From Halobacterium litoreum (lineage in GTDB: Archaea; Halobacteriota; Halobacteria; Halobacteriales; Halobacteriaceae): a stretch of 64,000 nt of DNA. Location: the NCBI RefSeq assembly GCF_021233415.1, contig NZ_CP089466.1, positions 1,798,001 to 1,862,000 on the forward strand, written 5' to 3'. Position numbers and translations under genes: made by a program. The notes under the pieces were generated by a model, which worked only from the letters and a program-made list of their open reading frames with translations, searched no databases and was not told the origin of the DNA. Of this stretch, positions 42,770 to 52,096 are shown piece by piece. Every line of letters begins with the position of its first letter. Position 1 is the first letter of the stretch.

Positions 42770-43141
42770 ATGGCATCGACAGACCGACGACTCGCCGCGC
42801 TCGTCGTCCTCGCACTCGCCCTGTTCGTCGCGCTCCCCCTCGTCTTCGTCGGCTTCGGCGCGATGGGAGCAGGCCACATGGACGGCACGTGGGGATACGG
42901 CCCGATGATGGACGGCGCGTGGGGCGCCGGCACCGCGGGCTGGGTCGTCCTCCTCGCGTTCGCGATGCGTCTCCTGTTCTTCGTCGCGCTCCTCGGCGGC
43001 GCCTACCTCCTCTACCGCGCCGTCACCAGCGACGACGACACCGACCCCGCGCTCGAAGAACTGCGCGCCGCCTACGCGCGCGGCGACCTCACCGACGACG
43101 AGTACGAAGAACGCCGCGAACGCCTCGAACGCGACCGGTGA
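42770..43141 (+). CDS. SHOCT-domain membrane protein
   Basis: A 123-residue protein. Two transmembrane segments (about 8-33 and 54-83) are separated by a Gly/Met/Trp-rich loop (GAGHMDGTWGYGPMMDGAWG) that could bind a metal such as copper. A SHOCT domain ends the protein (LEELRAAYARGDLTDDEYEERRERL). SHOCT domains mediate oligomerisation. The role is unknown. It is divergent from the histidine kinase gene. Confidence 0.8.
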   Translation: MASTDRRLAALVVLALALFVALPLVFVGFGAMGAGHMDGTWGYGPMMDGAWGAGTAGWVVLLAFAMRLLFFVALLGGAYLLYRAVTSDDDTDPALEELRAAYARGDLTDDEYEERRERLERDR

Positions 43142-43223
43142 ACGGACAGCGAACAGATTGAGAGGTACTCCGATCCGTCCAAATGCGCTAAAAAGCAGTT
43201 TTCGCGCCTTCTACCGGAAGTAG

Positions 43224-43296
43224 TAGTCCCGGGCGGATTCGAACCGCCGTCATAGGCTCCAAAGGCCCATATGATTGGCCACTACACCACGGGACT
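43224..43296 (-). tRNA. tRNA-Gln (UUG)
   Basis: A 73-base cloverleaf on the minus strand. The acceptor stem agtcccg pairs with cgggact, followed by discriminator A. The T arm is ggcgg-ttcgaat-ccgcc. The anticodon loop reads ctttgga, with anticodon ttg. No intron is seen and CCA is not encoded. Confidence 0.92.
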
Positions 43297-43343
43297 GCAA
43301 CCACTCGTACAGCACTCCCGCACTTGAGTAATGCGGTCCGCAG

Positions 43344-43778
43344 TCAGTCGTCGGCTTCCACGCGCTCCTCGACGAGCAGACCGCAGGCGTCGGCTTCCGC
43401 GTCGAAACAGTCTGGACACTGCGGTTCGCGGTCGATAATCATGTCGAGGCGGTCGGCGACCGTCTCGTCGATGACCGGTTCGAGTTGCCGGGCTTCCTCC
43501 CGGAAGTCCTCGACGTCGAGGACGTTCGCGAGGAAGCGCTCGAGGATGCAGTACGTCTGGAGCGCGTCCCGGGCGCGCGTCTCACCGGCGTCGGTGACGG
43601 TCGCGCCCTTGTACTTCTCGTGGGAGACGAGGCCGCGCTCCTCGAGTTTCCCCACCATCTCGTTGACGCTCGCGGGACTGACGCCGAGGCGGTCCGCGAG
43701 TTCGCCGGTGGCGGCCGGCCCGTCGTTCAGTTGCTCCACGAGGAAGATGGTCTTCAGGTACTGGTCCGCGGTGTTCAC
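43344..43778 (-). CDS. DtxR/SirR-family metal-dependent regulator
   Basis: A 144-residue protein from the GTG read from 43778 (another GTG lies three codons earlier). It has the winged helix (TGELADRLGVSPASVNEMVGKLEERGLV) and the metal/dimer domain. Unlike the other DtxR protein here it lacks the FeoA-like domain. It ends in a Cys-rich tail (PQCPDCFDAEADACG), which could bind metal. It lies downstream of a ferritin-like gene and the suf genes, so it may control iron storage and Fe-S assembly. Confidence 0.88.
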   Translation of the reverse strand: MNTADQYLKTIFLVEQLNDGPAATGELADRLGVSPASVNEMVGKLEERGLVSHEKYKGATVTDAGETRARDALQTYCILERFLANVLDVEDFREEARQLEPVIDETVADRLDMIIDREPQCPDCFDAEADACGLLVEERVEADD

Positions 43779-43854
43779 GCCGAACACCTCCGAGCGCCGG
43801 CGTGGCCGTCGACTACCGTCTCGCCGCCCAATCGAGTCGTGTGTGTGTCTGCGT

Positions 43855-44358
43855 TCATGCGCGGTCCTCCATCAGTTTCGCGACTGCCTCCACGCCGCCC
43901 GCCTCCGCTTCGCGAATCTCGCGGAGCGTCTCGAGGACGGCGTCGCGGTCGACGCCGAACGACGCCTCGCTCGCCTCCACGGCCTCGATGAGGTCGGCGT
44001 AGAATTTGTACGCCGTCTCCTCGCCGTGCAACTGGTCGTAGAGCACGCCGTCGAAGTCCTCCGGTCCGGTCGCGCCGTAGGACTGCTCGACGAGTCCCTT
44101 CACCTCCTCGAAGGCGACGCTCTCGGCGTCGAGTTCGTCGATAAGCGATTCGAGTCGCCGCCGGTGCTCGGCGGACTCGTCGCTCGCGTCCGAGAGCAAC
44201 GCCTCGATGTCGTCGTCGCGCTCGTCCTCCGGGAGCGACTGGTAGTGCCGGTGTGCGCGCGCCTCCACGACCTCCTCTAGAACGACGCCGATCTGGAGGA
44301 GGCGCGCGAGCTGCTCGTCGGAGTCGACGCGCGCCGCGACCGAACTCACGCGAGCCAC
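43855..44358 (-). CDS. Ferritin-like (rubrerythrin-type) di-iron protein
   Basis: A 167-residue helical protein from the GTG read from 44358. Paired Glu/His clusters are spaced as in a four-helix ferritin bundle: LEEVVEARAHRHYQ, DESAEHRRRLESLIDE, HGEETAYKFYADLIEA and LREIREAEAGGVEAV. This suggests a di-iron centre, though not all ligands are certain. It may store iron or remove peroxide. It lies 80 bases after sufD and 76 bases before the DtxR-type gene on the same strand. Confidence 0.75.
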   Translation of the reverse strand: MARVSSVAARVDSDEQLARLLQIGVVLEEVVEARAHRHYQSLPEDERDDDIEALLSDASDESAEHRRRLESLIDELDAESVAFEEVKGLVEQSYGATGPEDFDGVLYDQLHGEETAYKFYADLIEAVEASEASFGVDRDAVLETLREIREAEAGGVEAVAKLMEDRA

Positions 44359-44438
44359 CTCGCCGGCGATACTCCACGCATCTTGTTCCAGTATCGGGGA
44401 GAGGCGGACTTAAACCGTTCCCTCCCGGTCCGAACGCC

Positions 44439-45653
44439 TCAGTGGAGGCGCTCGTGGATGCGCTCTTCGAGGTCCTCGCGGAGTTCGTCGACCTCGATCT
44501 CCTCGAGCACCGGGACGAAGAAGCCCTCGACGAGCATGTTCGTCGCCGTCTGCTCGGGAAGCGCGCGACCGCGCATGTAGAACAGGTCCTCCTGGTCGAT
44601 CTGACCGACGGTCGCGGAGTGGCTCGCTTCGGTGTCGTGGTTGTTGATGATGAGCTTCGGGGAGGCGTCGGCCTCGCTCTCGTCGCTCAGCATCAGCGTG
44701 TTCTCACGCTGGTAGGACGACGTGTCCCACGCGCCACGCCCCACGTCCTGAACGCCCTCGTAGACGCTGCGGGCCTCGTCGTCGATGACGCCCCGCGTCA
44801 CGAGGTCGGCGGTCGTGTGTTCGGCGCGGTGCCAGACCTTCGCGTCGAGGTCGAAGTGCTGGTCGTCGTGGCCGAAGAACGCGCCGACGATTTTCGTCTC
44901 GCTGGAGTCGCCGTTGAGTTCCGTGGAGACGCCGGTCTTCGTCAGTCGGCTGCCGAGGTTCCCCTCGACCCAGTGGACCGTGCTGTACGTGTCGGCGTCG
45001 CCGCGCTTCAGCGTGTAGTTGTACGTCTGCTGGTCGAAGTCCTGCAGGCTCCCGTACTGGACGTACGAGTTCTCGCCCGCGTCGACCTCGACGATGCCGG
45101 AGTAGTAGCGCTCGCCTTCGACGTCGTCACCCGTGTCCTGTCGCTCCAGAATCGTCACGGAGGCGTTCTTCTCGGTGACGACGAGCGTGTAGTTGAACAG
45201 CGACCGGGAGTTCATCGACGTCCGAATCTTCACGTCCTCGGCGTCGACGGCCTCGGGCACGTGAATCACGGTGCCGGTGGTGAACAGCGCGGTCGACAGC
45301 GCCGTCAGGCGGTTCTGCTGCGGGTCGACGATGCTCCCGAACCGGTCCTCGACCAGTTCCGCGAGGTCGTCGTCCTGCAGGGCGTCGTGGAACGCCTCCA
45401 CGCGCACGTCCTCGGGACCGACCTGGTCTTTGTCCTCGGTCTGCTCGAGCGGGTCGACCAGCGCCTCGAAATCGAGGTCCTCGAGGTTCGTCCACTTCCG
45501 GCCCGGCGTCTCGATGACGCTCGGGTAGTCGAGGTCGTCCAGCGCGTCGAGTGCGTCCAGTCGCGTCTCGAGGAGCCACTCGGGTTCGTCTCGCTCCTCG
45601 GCCAACTGTCGCACCGTCTCTTCGGAGATGTCGTTGTGTAACTGCGTACTCAT
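44439..45653 (-). CDS. sufD: Fe-S cluster assembly protein SufD
   Basis: A 404-residue protein. It has the right-handed beta-helix core of the SufB/SufD family, with TLMLSDESEADASPKLIINN, HDTEASHSATVGQIDQEDLFYMRGRAL near the C terminus. SufD partners SufB and SufC in a scaffold that builds Fe-S clusters. It starts one base after the sufB stop, so translation is coupled. Confidence 0.92.
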   Translation of the reverse strand: MSTQLHNDISEETVRQLAEERDEPEWLLETRLDALDALDDLDYPSVIETPGRKWTNLEDLDFEALVDPLEQTEDKDQVGPEDVRVEAFHDALQDDDLAELVEDRFGSIVDPQQNRLTALSTALFTTGTVIHVPEAVDAEDVKIRTSMNSRSLFNYTLVVTEKNASVTILERQDTGDDVEGERYYSGIVEVDAGENSYVQYGSLQDFDQQTYNYTLKRGDADTYSTVHWVEGNLGSRLTKTGVSTELNGDSSETKIVGAFFGHDDQHFDLDAKVWHRAEHTTADLVTRGVIDDEARSVYEGVQDVGRGAWDTSSYQRENTLMLSDESEADASPKLIINNHDTEASHSATVGQIDQEDLFYMRGRALPEQTATNMLVEGFFVPVLEEIEVDELREDLEERIHERLH

Positions 45654-45654
45654 G

Positions 45655-47082
45655 TTATCCGAGGCTCCCCTCCATCTCGAGTTCGATGAGGCGGTTGAGT
45701 TCCACCGCGTACTCGATGGGCAGTTCCTCCGTGATTGGTTCGATGAAGCCGGCGACGATCATCTGCTTGGCGTCGTCGTCGTCCAGCCCGCGGGACTGGA
45801 GGTAGAAGACGTCCTCGTCGCCGATCTTGCCGACGGTCGCCTCGTGGGCGACGTCCACCTTCGACTCGTTGATCTCCATGTACGGCATGGTGTCGCTGGT
45901 GGACTCGTTGTCGAACATCAGCGCGTCACACTCCACCGACGTGGAGGAGTCCTCAGCGCCGTCCGCGATGTGGACGAGGCCGCGGTAGTTCGTGCGGCCG
46001 CCGTCCTTCGCGATGGACTTGGACTCGATGGTGGACTTCGTGTCCGGCGCGTTGTGGTAGACCTTCGCGCCGGTGTCGATGTCCTGGCCCTCGCCCGCGA
46101 ACGCGATGGTGATGTGGTTGTCCGTCGCGCCGCGGCCCTTCAGAATCGAGGACGGGTACAGCATCGTCGCCTTCGACCCCATGGAGCCCGAAACCCACTC
46201 CATCGTGCCGTTCTCCTCGACGATGGCGCGTTTCGTGTTGAGGTTGAACGTGTTCTTCGACCAGTTCTGCACGGTCGAGTACTGCACGTGCGCGTCCTCC
46301 TTCACGAAGACCTCGACGCCGCCGGAGTGGAGGTTGTGCGTGCCGTACTTCGGCGCGGAACAGCCCTCGATGTAGTGGACTTCGCTACCGGGCTCGGCGA
46401 TGATGAGCGTGTGCTCGAACTGGCCCATCCCCTCCGAGTTCATCCGGAAGTACGCCTGCACGGGCATGTTCACCGTCACGTCCTCGGGGACGTAGACGAA
46501 CGAACCGCCCGACCAGACGGCGCCGTGGAGCGCCGCGAACTTGTTGTCGCTGGCGGGGACGCACTTCGTCATGAAGTGTTCCTTGACCAGTTCGGGGTAC
46601 TCCTGAACGGCCTCGTCCATGTTGCAGAAGACGACGCCCTTCTCCTCCCAGCGCTCCTGCATGTTCTGGTAGACGACTTCGGACTCGTACTGGGCGCCGA
46701 CGCCGGAGAGCGCGTTCCGCTCGGCCTCCGGGATGCCCAGTTGTTCGAACGTGTCCTTGATGTCGTCCGGGAGTTCGTCCCAGTCGTCGACGCCTTCCCG
46801 CTTGTCCACGTCGGGGCGGATGTACGGGACGATCTCCTCGACGTCGAGTTCGGACAGGTCGGGTTGGCCCGGCCAGTCCGTCGGCATCGGCATCTTCTGG
46901 TACTGTTTCAGCGCGCGGAGGCGCCGCTCTAGCATCCAGTCGGGCTCGTCCTTGTCCTCGGAGATGAGTCGAATCGTCTCCTCGTTGAGGCCCTTGCCCG
47001 ACTCGAAGGCGGAGTTCTCCTCCTTCTTGAACTCGAAGCGCGCCTCGGTGTCGGTCTCTTGTAGGTGTTCGTCTGAACTCAT
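45655..47082 (-). CDS. sufB: Fe-S cluster assembly protein SufB
   Basis: A 475-residue protein of the usual length. It has the SufB features: FVYVPEDVTVNMPVQAYFR, VHYIEGCSAP (with the conserved Cys), GRTNYRGLVHIADGAEDSS and EATVGKIGDEDVFYLQSRGL. It is the main scaffold on which the cluster is formed with SufC and SufD. It starts nine bases after the sufC stop, as the second gene of the operon. Confidence 0.95.
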   Translation of the reverse strand: MSSDEHLQETDTEARFEFKKEENSAFESGKGLNEETIRLISEDKDEPDWMLERRLRALKQYQKMPMPTDWPGQPDLSELDVEEIVPYIRPDVDKREGVDDWDELPDDIKDTFEQLGIPEAERNALSGVGAQYESEVVYQNMQERWEEKGVVFCNMDEAVQEYPELVKEHFMTKCVPASDNKFAALHGAVWSGGSFVYVPEDVTVNMPVQAYFRMNSEGMGQFEHTLIIAEPGSEVHYIEGCSAPKYGTHNLHSGGVEVFVKEDAHVQYSTVQNWSKNTFNLNTKRAIVEENGTMEWVSGSMGSKATMLYPSSILKGRGATDNHITIAFAGEGQDIDTGAKVYHNAPDTKSTIESKSIAKDGGRTNYRGLVHIADGAEDSSTSVECDALMFDNESTSDTMPYMEINESKVDVAHEATVGKIGDEDVFYLQSRGLDDDDAKQMIVAGFIEPITEELPIEYAVELNRLIELEMEGSLG

Positions 47083-47091
47083 GGTGGTGAT

Positions 47092-48000
47092 TTACGCGGT
47101 CTCGTAGACCTGCTCTCGGACCCAGTCGTACCCCTTGTCTTCGAGCTTCTCTGCGAGCTCGGCGTCGCCCTCCATGACGACTTCCCCGTCCAGCATGACG
47201 TGGATGCGGTCGGGTTCGACGTAGTCGAGGATGCGCTGGTAGTGGGTGATCTGGAGGATGCCGGTGCCCTGCTCGTCGCGGAGGGCGTTGATGCCCTTCG
47301 AGACGTCCTGCAGGCGGTCGATGTCCAGACCGGAGTCGATCTCGTCGAGCACGGCGATGCTCGGCTCGAGGATGGCGGCCTGGAGGACCTCGTTCTGTTT
47401 CTTCTCGCCGCCGGAGAAGCCGGCGTTGAGATAGCGGTTGGCGAACTTCTCGTCCATGTCGAGGAGTTCCATCTTCTCGGAGAGAATCTCCTGGAACTCC
47501 GCGACGCCGATTTCGCCCTCGTCGGCGGGCCCCTCCATCGGGGAGGTGTCGTAGCCCGCGTCCTCTTCTTCCTCGTCCTCGTCGTCCTCGCCGAAGAGGA
47601 GTTCCTCGCGCTCTTCGAGTTTCGCGTTGAGCGCGGTGCGGAGGAAGTTCACGAGGGTGACGCCCTCGATCTCGGCCGGGTACTGGAAGCCGAGGTAGAT
47701 GCCGAGCGCGGCGCGCTCGTTCGGTTCCAGTTCGAGGAGGTTCCACGTGCGTTCGTCTTCCGGAACCGCGTCGACGTCCTCGAAGTCGCCGTCTTCGAGG
47801 TGGAGGAGTACCTCACCCTCGGTGACGTCGTAGGCCGGGTGGCCGGCGACGATCTTGGCGGTCGTGGACTTCCCGGAGCCGTTCGGCCCCATCAGGGCGT
47901 GAATCTCGCCCGAGGGAATCTCGAGGTCGACGCCCTCGAGAATCTTCTCGCCTTCCTCTGCGACTTCCGCGTGTACGTTCTTGAGTTCGAGCGTAGCCAT
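47092..48000 (-). CDS. sufC: Fe-S cluster assembly ATPase SufC
   Basis: A 302-residue ABC-type ATPase. Walker A is GPNGSGKSTTAK (about 38-49), the signature is GFSGGEKKQNEVLQ, and Walker B is SIAVLDEIDSGLD. It has an acidic insertion of about 35 residues (EDDEDEEEEDAGYD, near 137-152) between the Q loop and the signature, making it longer than bacterial SufC (about 250). Such insertions are common in halophiles. The first gene of the minus-strand suf operon. Confidence 0.95.
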   Translation of the reverse strand: MATLELKNVHAEVAEEGEKILEGVDLEIPSGEIHALMGPNGSGKSTTAKIVAGHPAYDVTEGEVLLHLEDGDFEDVDAVPEDERTWNLLELEPNERAALGIYLGFQYPAEIEGVTLVNFLRTALNAKLEEREELLFGEDDEDEEEEDAGYDTSPMEGPADEGEIGVAEFQEILSEKMELLDMDEKFANRYLNAGFSGGEKKQNEVLQAAILEPSIAVLDEIDSGLDIDRLQDVSKGINALRDEQGTGILQITHYQRILDYVEPDRIHVMLDGEVVMEGDAELAEKLEDKGYDWVREQVYETA

Positions 48001-48104
48001 CGATTAGGTCGTCCTAGACAACGCGCGTGCGCCCCATAACGGTTACGCATTCCCCAGCAACTGTTTTCCGAAACCGAAAAACGAGTTAGTTAATCGCGAA
48101 CCGG

Positions 48105-48695
48105 TTAGTCGTCGGCGGCGACCGCGCCGCCGTGTTCTATCTCCGTCCCGAGCACGTCGAGGAACTGCGAAATCCACTCTGGGTGGTCCGGCCACGCCTG
48201 TGCGGTCACGAGATTCCGGTCGGTCGTCACCTCGTCTACCCACGTGCAGCCGGCGGCCTCGACCTCCGGCTGGACGGCCGGATACGAGGTCATCTCGTAG
48301 CCGTCGAGGACGCCCGCCGCCGCCAGAATCTGGGGGCCGTGACAGAGCGTCGCCACCGGCTTCTCCGCCTCGAAGAAGTGCTGGACGGCGTCGATGACCG
48401 CCTCGTGGGTCCGGAGGTACTCCGGCGCCCGGCCGCCCGGCACTACGAGGCCGTCGTACTCGGTCGGGTCCACGTCGCTCATCGCCGCCGTCAGTTCGAA
48501 GTCGTGGCCGCGCTCCTCTAAGTACGTCTGGTCGCCGCGGAAGTCGTGAATCGCGGTCTTCACCGTGTCACCGGCCTCCTTCTCGGGGCACACCGCGTCG
48601 ACCTCGTGGCCGACGGCCTGGAGCGCCTGGAACGGTACCATTATCTCGTAGTCCTCGCCGAAGTCGCCGACTATCATCAGGAGTTTCGCGCCCAT
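48105..48695 (-). CDS. DJ-1/PfpI family protein
   Basis: A 196-residue protein from the ATG read from 48695. The nucleophile elbow is TLCHGPQ, preceded by [12 protein letters not shown], which is the typical PfpI/YhbO pattern, and an early Glu (FGEDYEIM). Members are glyoxalases, deglycases or peptidases. It is shorter than, and belongs to a different branch from, the DJ-1 protein at 23329. It lies between sufC and polB with its own spacing. Confidence 0.88.
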   Translation of the reverse strand: MGAKLLMIVGDFGEDYEIMVPFQALQAVGHEVDAVCPEKEAGDTVKTAIHDFRGDQTYLEERGHDFELTAAMSDVDPTEYDGLVVPGGRAPEYLRTHEAVIDAVQHFFEAEKPVATLCHGPQILAAAGVLDGYEMTSYPAVQPEVEAAGCTWVDEVTTDRNLVTAQAWPDHPEWISQFLDVLGTEIEHGGAVAADD

Positions 48696-48737
48696 ACCGT
48701 GTGGTAGGCGCTCGCACGGCTTAACCGTTGATGCAGG

Positions 48738-51449
48738 TTACATGAAACTGCCGAGGCCGGTCTGGGTCTGCCCGCTCTTGACCTCGTCCCAGGACACGTC
48801 GAGGGCTTCGAGGATGCGCTCGATGGGGCCCTTCAGCGTCTTGTCCAACATCACGTCGTAGTCCACCTCGAACTCCTCGGGAATCTGGTCGGCGTAGTCG
48901 TAACAGATGACGTCGTGGTCGGTCTTGAACTCCACGTACAGGTCGTCCTCCCGGATGTCCGGGTTCTCGCCCTCCACCCGCCGGAAGAAGTCCGGGTGGA
49001 CTTTCTGGAGGTAGACGCGCTTTGGCTTCGACCCGCGGTCGAAGTTCGTCCCCAACAGGAGGTTCGCGTACTTCGCGCCCCGGACCTGCGCCGTGTCCGT
49101 GTCGTAGTTGTCCAAACGCTTCCCGATGCCGCCCGGGATGCCGATGTCGTCGAGGCTCACGTCGCCCTCGCGGAAGTCCTCGATGACGTCGTGGACGTAC
49201 TCCTCGACGGCGTCCACGTCGCCCTCTCGTACCACGAGGTCGATGACCTCCTTCTGAACTTCCTTCGTGATGGGCGCGATGTCCGAGCGCTGGTACTCGA
49301 AGCCCGTGATGTCCACGTCGTCGACGTGCTTGCCCTCCTTCCAGACGATGTGGCCGGCGTAGCGCTTCTTCTTCCCCGCCTGGAAGAATCGCCGGTAGAG
49401 TTTCTCGAACTCGATCTGGAAGCGGTGCTCGTCGGCGTTCAGTCGGTCGCGGGCGAACTCGTCGTAGGCCTCGTTGATGTGGTCCTCGATGTCGAAGGAC
49501 TCCTCGATTGCCGCCTCCTTCGAGAGGTCCGGGCCGAGTTCGAGCATCACGGAGTCGGTGTCGCCGTACGCCACCTCGTAGCCGACGTCGTTGGCGGCCT
49601 GCTCGGTGAAGTCGATGACCTCGCGGTTCGTGGAGGTGACGCCCGCGCTCATCGCGCGGTCGTACAGCCGGAACCGGTCCCAGCCGAACACGCCGTAGAG
49701 GCTGTTCATGATGACCTTCACGGCGGCCTGCTGGCGGTCGTAGCGCTCGTAGTCCTCGGTGCCAGGTTCGTTGTCGTCGCGGAGTTCCTTCTTGTCCTCG
49801 CGCTCGGTGAGGAGTTCGTCGACCATCTCCCGGATGATGCCGTCCGGCTCCTTGCGGAAGTGGACGCCCGTCGGCGTGTGGTAGGTCTCGCCGTCGTACT
49901 CCTCGGGGTCGACTTTCGTCTCCGGCGACGCGTTGATGGTCACCATCGACATCGGGTAGAGGCTCTTCAGGTCGAGCACGGAGACGTTCTCCTTGACGCC
50001 CGTGATGGGGTCGAAGACGGCGCCGCCCTCGAACTCTTCGGCCTCCTGTTGGCCCTTCGACGGCAGCACGAAGTTCCCGAACGCCTTGTGCAGGACGTAC
50101 ATGTCCACCGCGTCGCCGGGCGTGGTGGCGTCCTCCAGTTTACAGCCGACGAGTTTGCGCGCCTCGTCCCAGAACGCCACGATGGACTGCTTCCGGTCGA
50201 TTTCGACGCAGAGTTCCACGTCCCGGAGGTTGTACTCCAGTAAGCGCTCGGGGTCGTCCTCCCAGAGGTCGCCGATGTCGCCCGCGTAGCGCTCCTTCCC
50301 GACGTCGAGTTCCTGCTCGCCGACCGCGTCCAGTCGGTAGGAGTCGAGTTCGGAGTACTTCGTGCGCTGGTAGGCGTACAGCAGGTCGAAGACGACCCGC
50401 CCCTTCACGTTCGGGCCGCCCCAGCCGGAGGTCCACACTTCCTCGACGCGGGAGAGGCGGTCGGAGTCGAGGTCGTAGTCGGTCCGCGGGTCGAGTTCGT
50501 CGAGGCGGTCGATGTAGTACGGCGCGTCGAAGTCGTCGAAGTTCCAGCCCGTCAGCACGTCCGGGTCGGTCTCCTCGATGTACGAGACGAACGCATCGTG
50601 CATCGCTTCCTCGCTGTCGAAGACGCGCACGTCCACGTCGGCGTCCTCGTCCAGGAGGTCGTGGTTCGAGAGGTCCTCGGGGCTGTCGGTGGTCGCGTCG
50701 GGCGCCTCGTACAGCCACGCGACGTACTCGTCGCGATAGGAGTCGTGGCTCGTGAGACAGACCACCGTCTCCTCGCCCTCCTCCGGGAAGCCGTTGCGGT
50801 CGTCGACCTCGATGTCGAACGTGTTCACGCGCAGGTCGGCGGCCACGTCACAGGCCTCGATTTCGTCGTGGTGGACGTACAGCGCGCCGTCGTCGGCGCG
50901 CCGGTCGGGGACGCGCACGCCGCTGGTGACGTCCTTGTCGATGAGCAGGCGGTTCGGGAACAGGATGTCGGCCTCGTAGTGGTCGAACCGGTCGCGGATG
51001 TTCCCGACGTCCCGCGGCGTCCGGCCGTAAATCTTCGTCAGTTCCTCGCCCCGAATCGACTCGTAGCCCTCCTCGGTGCCCGTGATGACGTCGTCGGTGA
51101 GCGCGTCCTCGTTGAGGTTCTCGGTCGGCGCGTAGAAGTACGGGCGGAAGCCGTGGACGCGGACGTGTTCGGCGTCGTTGTCCTCGGTGCGTCCGAACAC
51201 GTGGAGGACGGGGCGTTCGCGGTCGCCGGAGCCCTCGACGGTGTAGTCGACCTGCGTCACCATCAGTTCCACGTCGCCGTCCGCGTCCGGGAGCGCGTCC
51301 GCTTCGGCGTCCACGATTTCGTTCACCACGGGGTCGGCGTCCCCAGCGACGACTTCGGCCTCCGCACGACGGGTGTCCTCGTCGGGCGCGTCGTCACCCG
51401 ACTCCCCGCCACCCTCGTGCATGAACTCGGAGAGGTCCGTGTTTCCCAT
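48738..51449 (-). CDS. polB: Family B DNA polymerase
   Basis: A 903-residue replicative polymerase. The exonuclease motifs are FDIEVD, NFDDFD and EYNLRD. The polymerase motifs are DLKSLYP (A), KVIMNSLYG (B) and YGDTD (C). The last residues, QTGLGSFM, form a PCNA-binding (PIP) motif. There is an acidic N-terminal extension of about 50 residues. There is no intein, although this family often carries inteins at motifs A-C in haloarchaea. The gene stands alone, with a TATA box about 25 bases before the ATG. Confidence 0.95.
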   Translation of the reverse strand: MGNTDLSEFMHEGGGESGDDAPDEDTRRAEAEVVAGDADPVVNEIVDAEADALPDADGDVELMVTQVDYTVEGSGDRERPVLHVFGRTEDNDAEHVRVHGFRPYFYAPTENLNEDALTDDVITGTEEGYESIRGEELTKIYGRTPRDVGNIRDRFDHYEADILFPNRLLIDKDVTSGVRVPDRRADDGALYVHHDEIEACDVAADLRVNTFDIEVDDRNGFPEEGEETVVCLTSHDSYRDEYVAWLYEAPDATTDSPEDLSNHDLLDEDADVDVRVFDSEEAMHDAFVSYIEETDPDVLTGWNFDDFDAPYYIDRLDELDPRTDYDLDSDRLSRVEEVWTSGWGGPNVKGRVVFDLLYAYQRTKYSELDSYRLDAVGEQELDVGKERYAGDIGDLWEDDPERLLEYNLRDVELCVEIDRKQSIVAFWDEARKLVGCKLEDATTPGDAVDMYVLHKAFGNFVLPSKGQQEAEEFEGGAVFDPITGVKENVSVLDLKSLYPMSMVTINASPETKVDPEEYDGETYHTPTGVHFRKEPDGIIREMVDELLTEREDKKELRDDNEPGTEDYERYDRQQAAVKVIMNSLYGVFGWDRFRLYDRAMSAGVTSTNREVIDFTEQAANDVGYEVAYGDTDSVMLELGPDLSKEAAIEESFDIEDHINEAYDEFARDRLNADEHRFQIEFEKLYRRFFQAGKKKRYAGHIVWKEGKHVDDVDITGFEYQRSDIAPITKEVQKEVIDLVVREGDVDAVEEYVHDVIEDFREGDVSLDDIGIPGGIGKRLDNYDTDTAQVRGAKYANLLLGTNFDRGSKPKRVYLQKVHPDFFRRVEGENPDIREDDLYVEFKTDHDVICYDYADQIPEEFEVDYDVMLDKTLKGPIERILEALDVSWDEVKSGQTQTGLGSFM

Positions 51450-51470
51450 TGGGACGTAGTTCGGGCGTCC

Positions 51471-51480
51471 GACCTAAAAA
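51471..51480 (-). promoter_or_regulatory. TATA-like box of polB
   Basis: tttttaggtc on the minus strand lies 22-31 bases before the polB ATG (read from 51449). This fits a leaderless transcript. Confidence 0.5.
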
Positions 51481-51522
51481 GTAGCCCGTCCCGCCCCGGC
51501 GAATTCAGTCACGGGGAGAAGG

Positions 51523-51530
51523 CTTATACC
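51523..51530 (+). promoter_or_regulatory. TATA-like box for the small gene at 51556
   Basis: cttatacc lies about 29 bases before the GTG at 51556, divergent from the polB promoter. Confidence 0.5.
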
Positions 51531-51555
51531 ATGTTACTCCTTACCAAAGTTCGAG

Positions 51556-51750
51556 GTGACAGACGTGAGCGACCACGCAGCGGGCGACCGGCATCGCCAG
51601 AACGACGTCCCACAGCTGCCCGAGGGTGACGAGGCCCGAGAGAGCGTGGAGTCCTACGACACAGAGGACGGGGTCGTATTCTACGACGCCCAGAATCCGC
51701 TCGCGTGGCTCAAAGCGACGAACGCCGTCGCGCTGGGCGACGCCCTCTGA
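51556..51750 (+). CDS. Small acidic haloarchaeal protein (DUF7331-like)
   Basis: A 64-residue protein from the GTG at 51556. The last half, DGVVFYDAQNPLAWLKATNAVALGD, is a pattern I recall from a haloarchaea-only family (DUF7331). The N-terminal half is charged and probably flexible. No function is known. It is divergent from polB and close to two further small genes. Confidence 0.7.
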   Translation: MTDVSDHAAGDRHRQNDVPQLPEGDEARESVESYDTEDGVVFYDAQNPLAWLKATNAVALGDAL

Positions 51751-51789
51751 ACCAGTAACGCTTTCCTCCCACACCACGCAGTTTCGGGT

Positions 51790-52071
51790 GTGCTCGACGA
51801 CGTACCGTTCGCCGACGAGGAGTCCGAGGCCGAGCAGGAGCTCGCGCCGTCCATCGACGTCCCCGACGAGTCGGACGCCAGCCCCGAGCTCCAGCGGAAG
51901 TTCTGGTGGCTCGTCCTCGTGTTCAACTTCGCGCTCGGCGCGGCGAGCATCGGCGCGATGCTCGCCGGCTTCGAAGGCGACCTCCAGACCGGCGGTAGCC
52001 TCTTCGCCGCCGGCGTCGTCCTCTTCGTCTACGGCTACTACAAGTACCGCGTCTACACCCGAGACGACTGA
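51790..52071 (+). CDS. Small two-helix membrane protein (DUF7322-like)
   Basis: A 93-residue protein from the GTG at 51790, 39 bases after the previous gene. An acidic N-terminal 35 residues precede two membrane segments (about 38-60 and 69-86). The tail is basic then acidic. It resembles a haloarchaeal family (DUF7322, from memory). The function is unknown. Confidence 0.7.
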   Translation: MLDDVPFADEESEAEQELAPSIDVPDESDASPELQRKFWWLVLVFNFALGAASIGAMLAGFEGDLQTGGSLFAAGVVLFVYGYYKYRVYTRDD

Positions 52072-52096
52072 CTCCCGCTTCGACCCACAACTACCC

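Noticed and set aside
48738-51449. Possible intein in PolB
   Set aside because: The three polymerase motifs are uninterrupted and the length of 903 residues is normal for intein-free haloarchaeal PolB.
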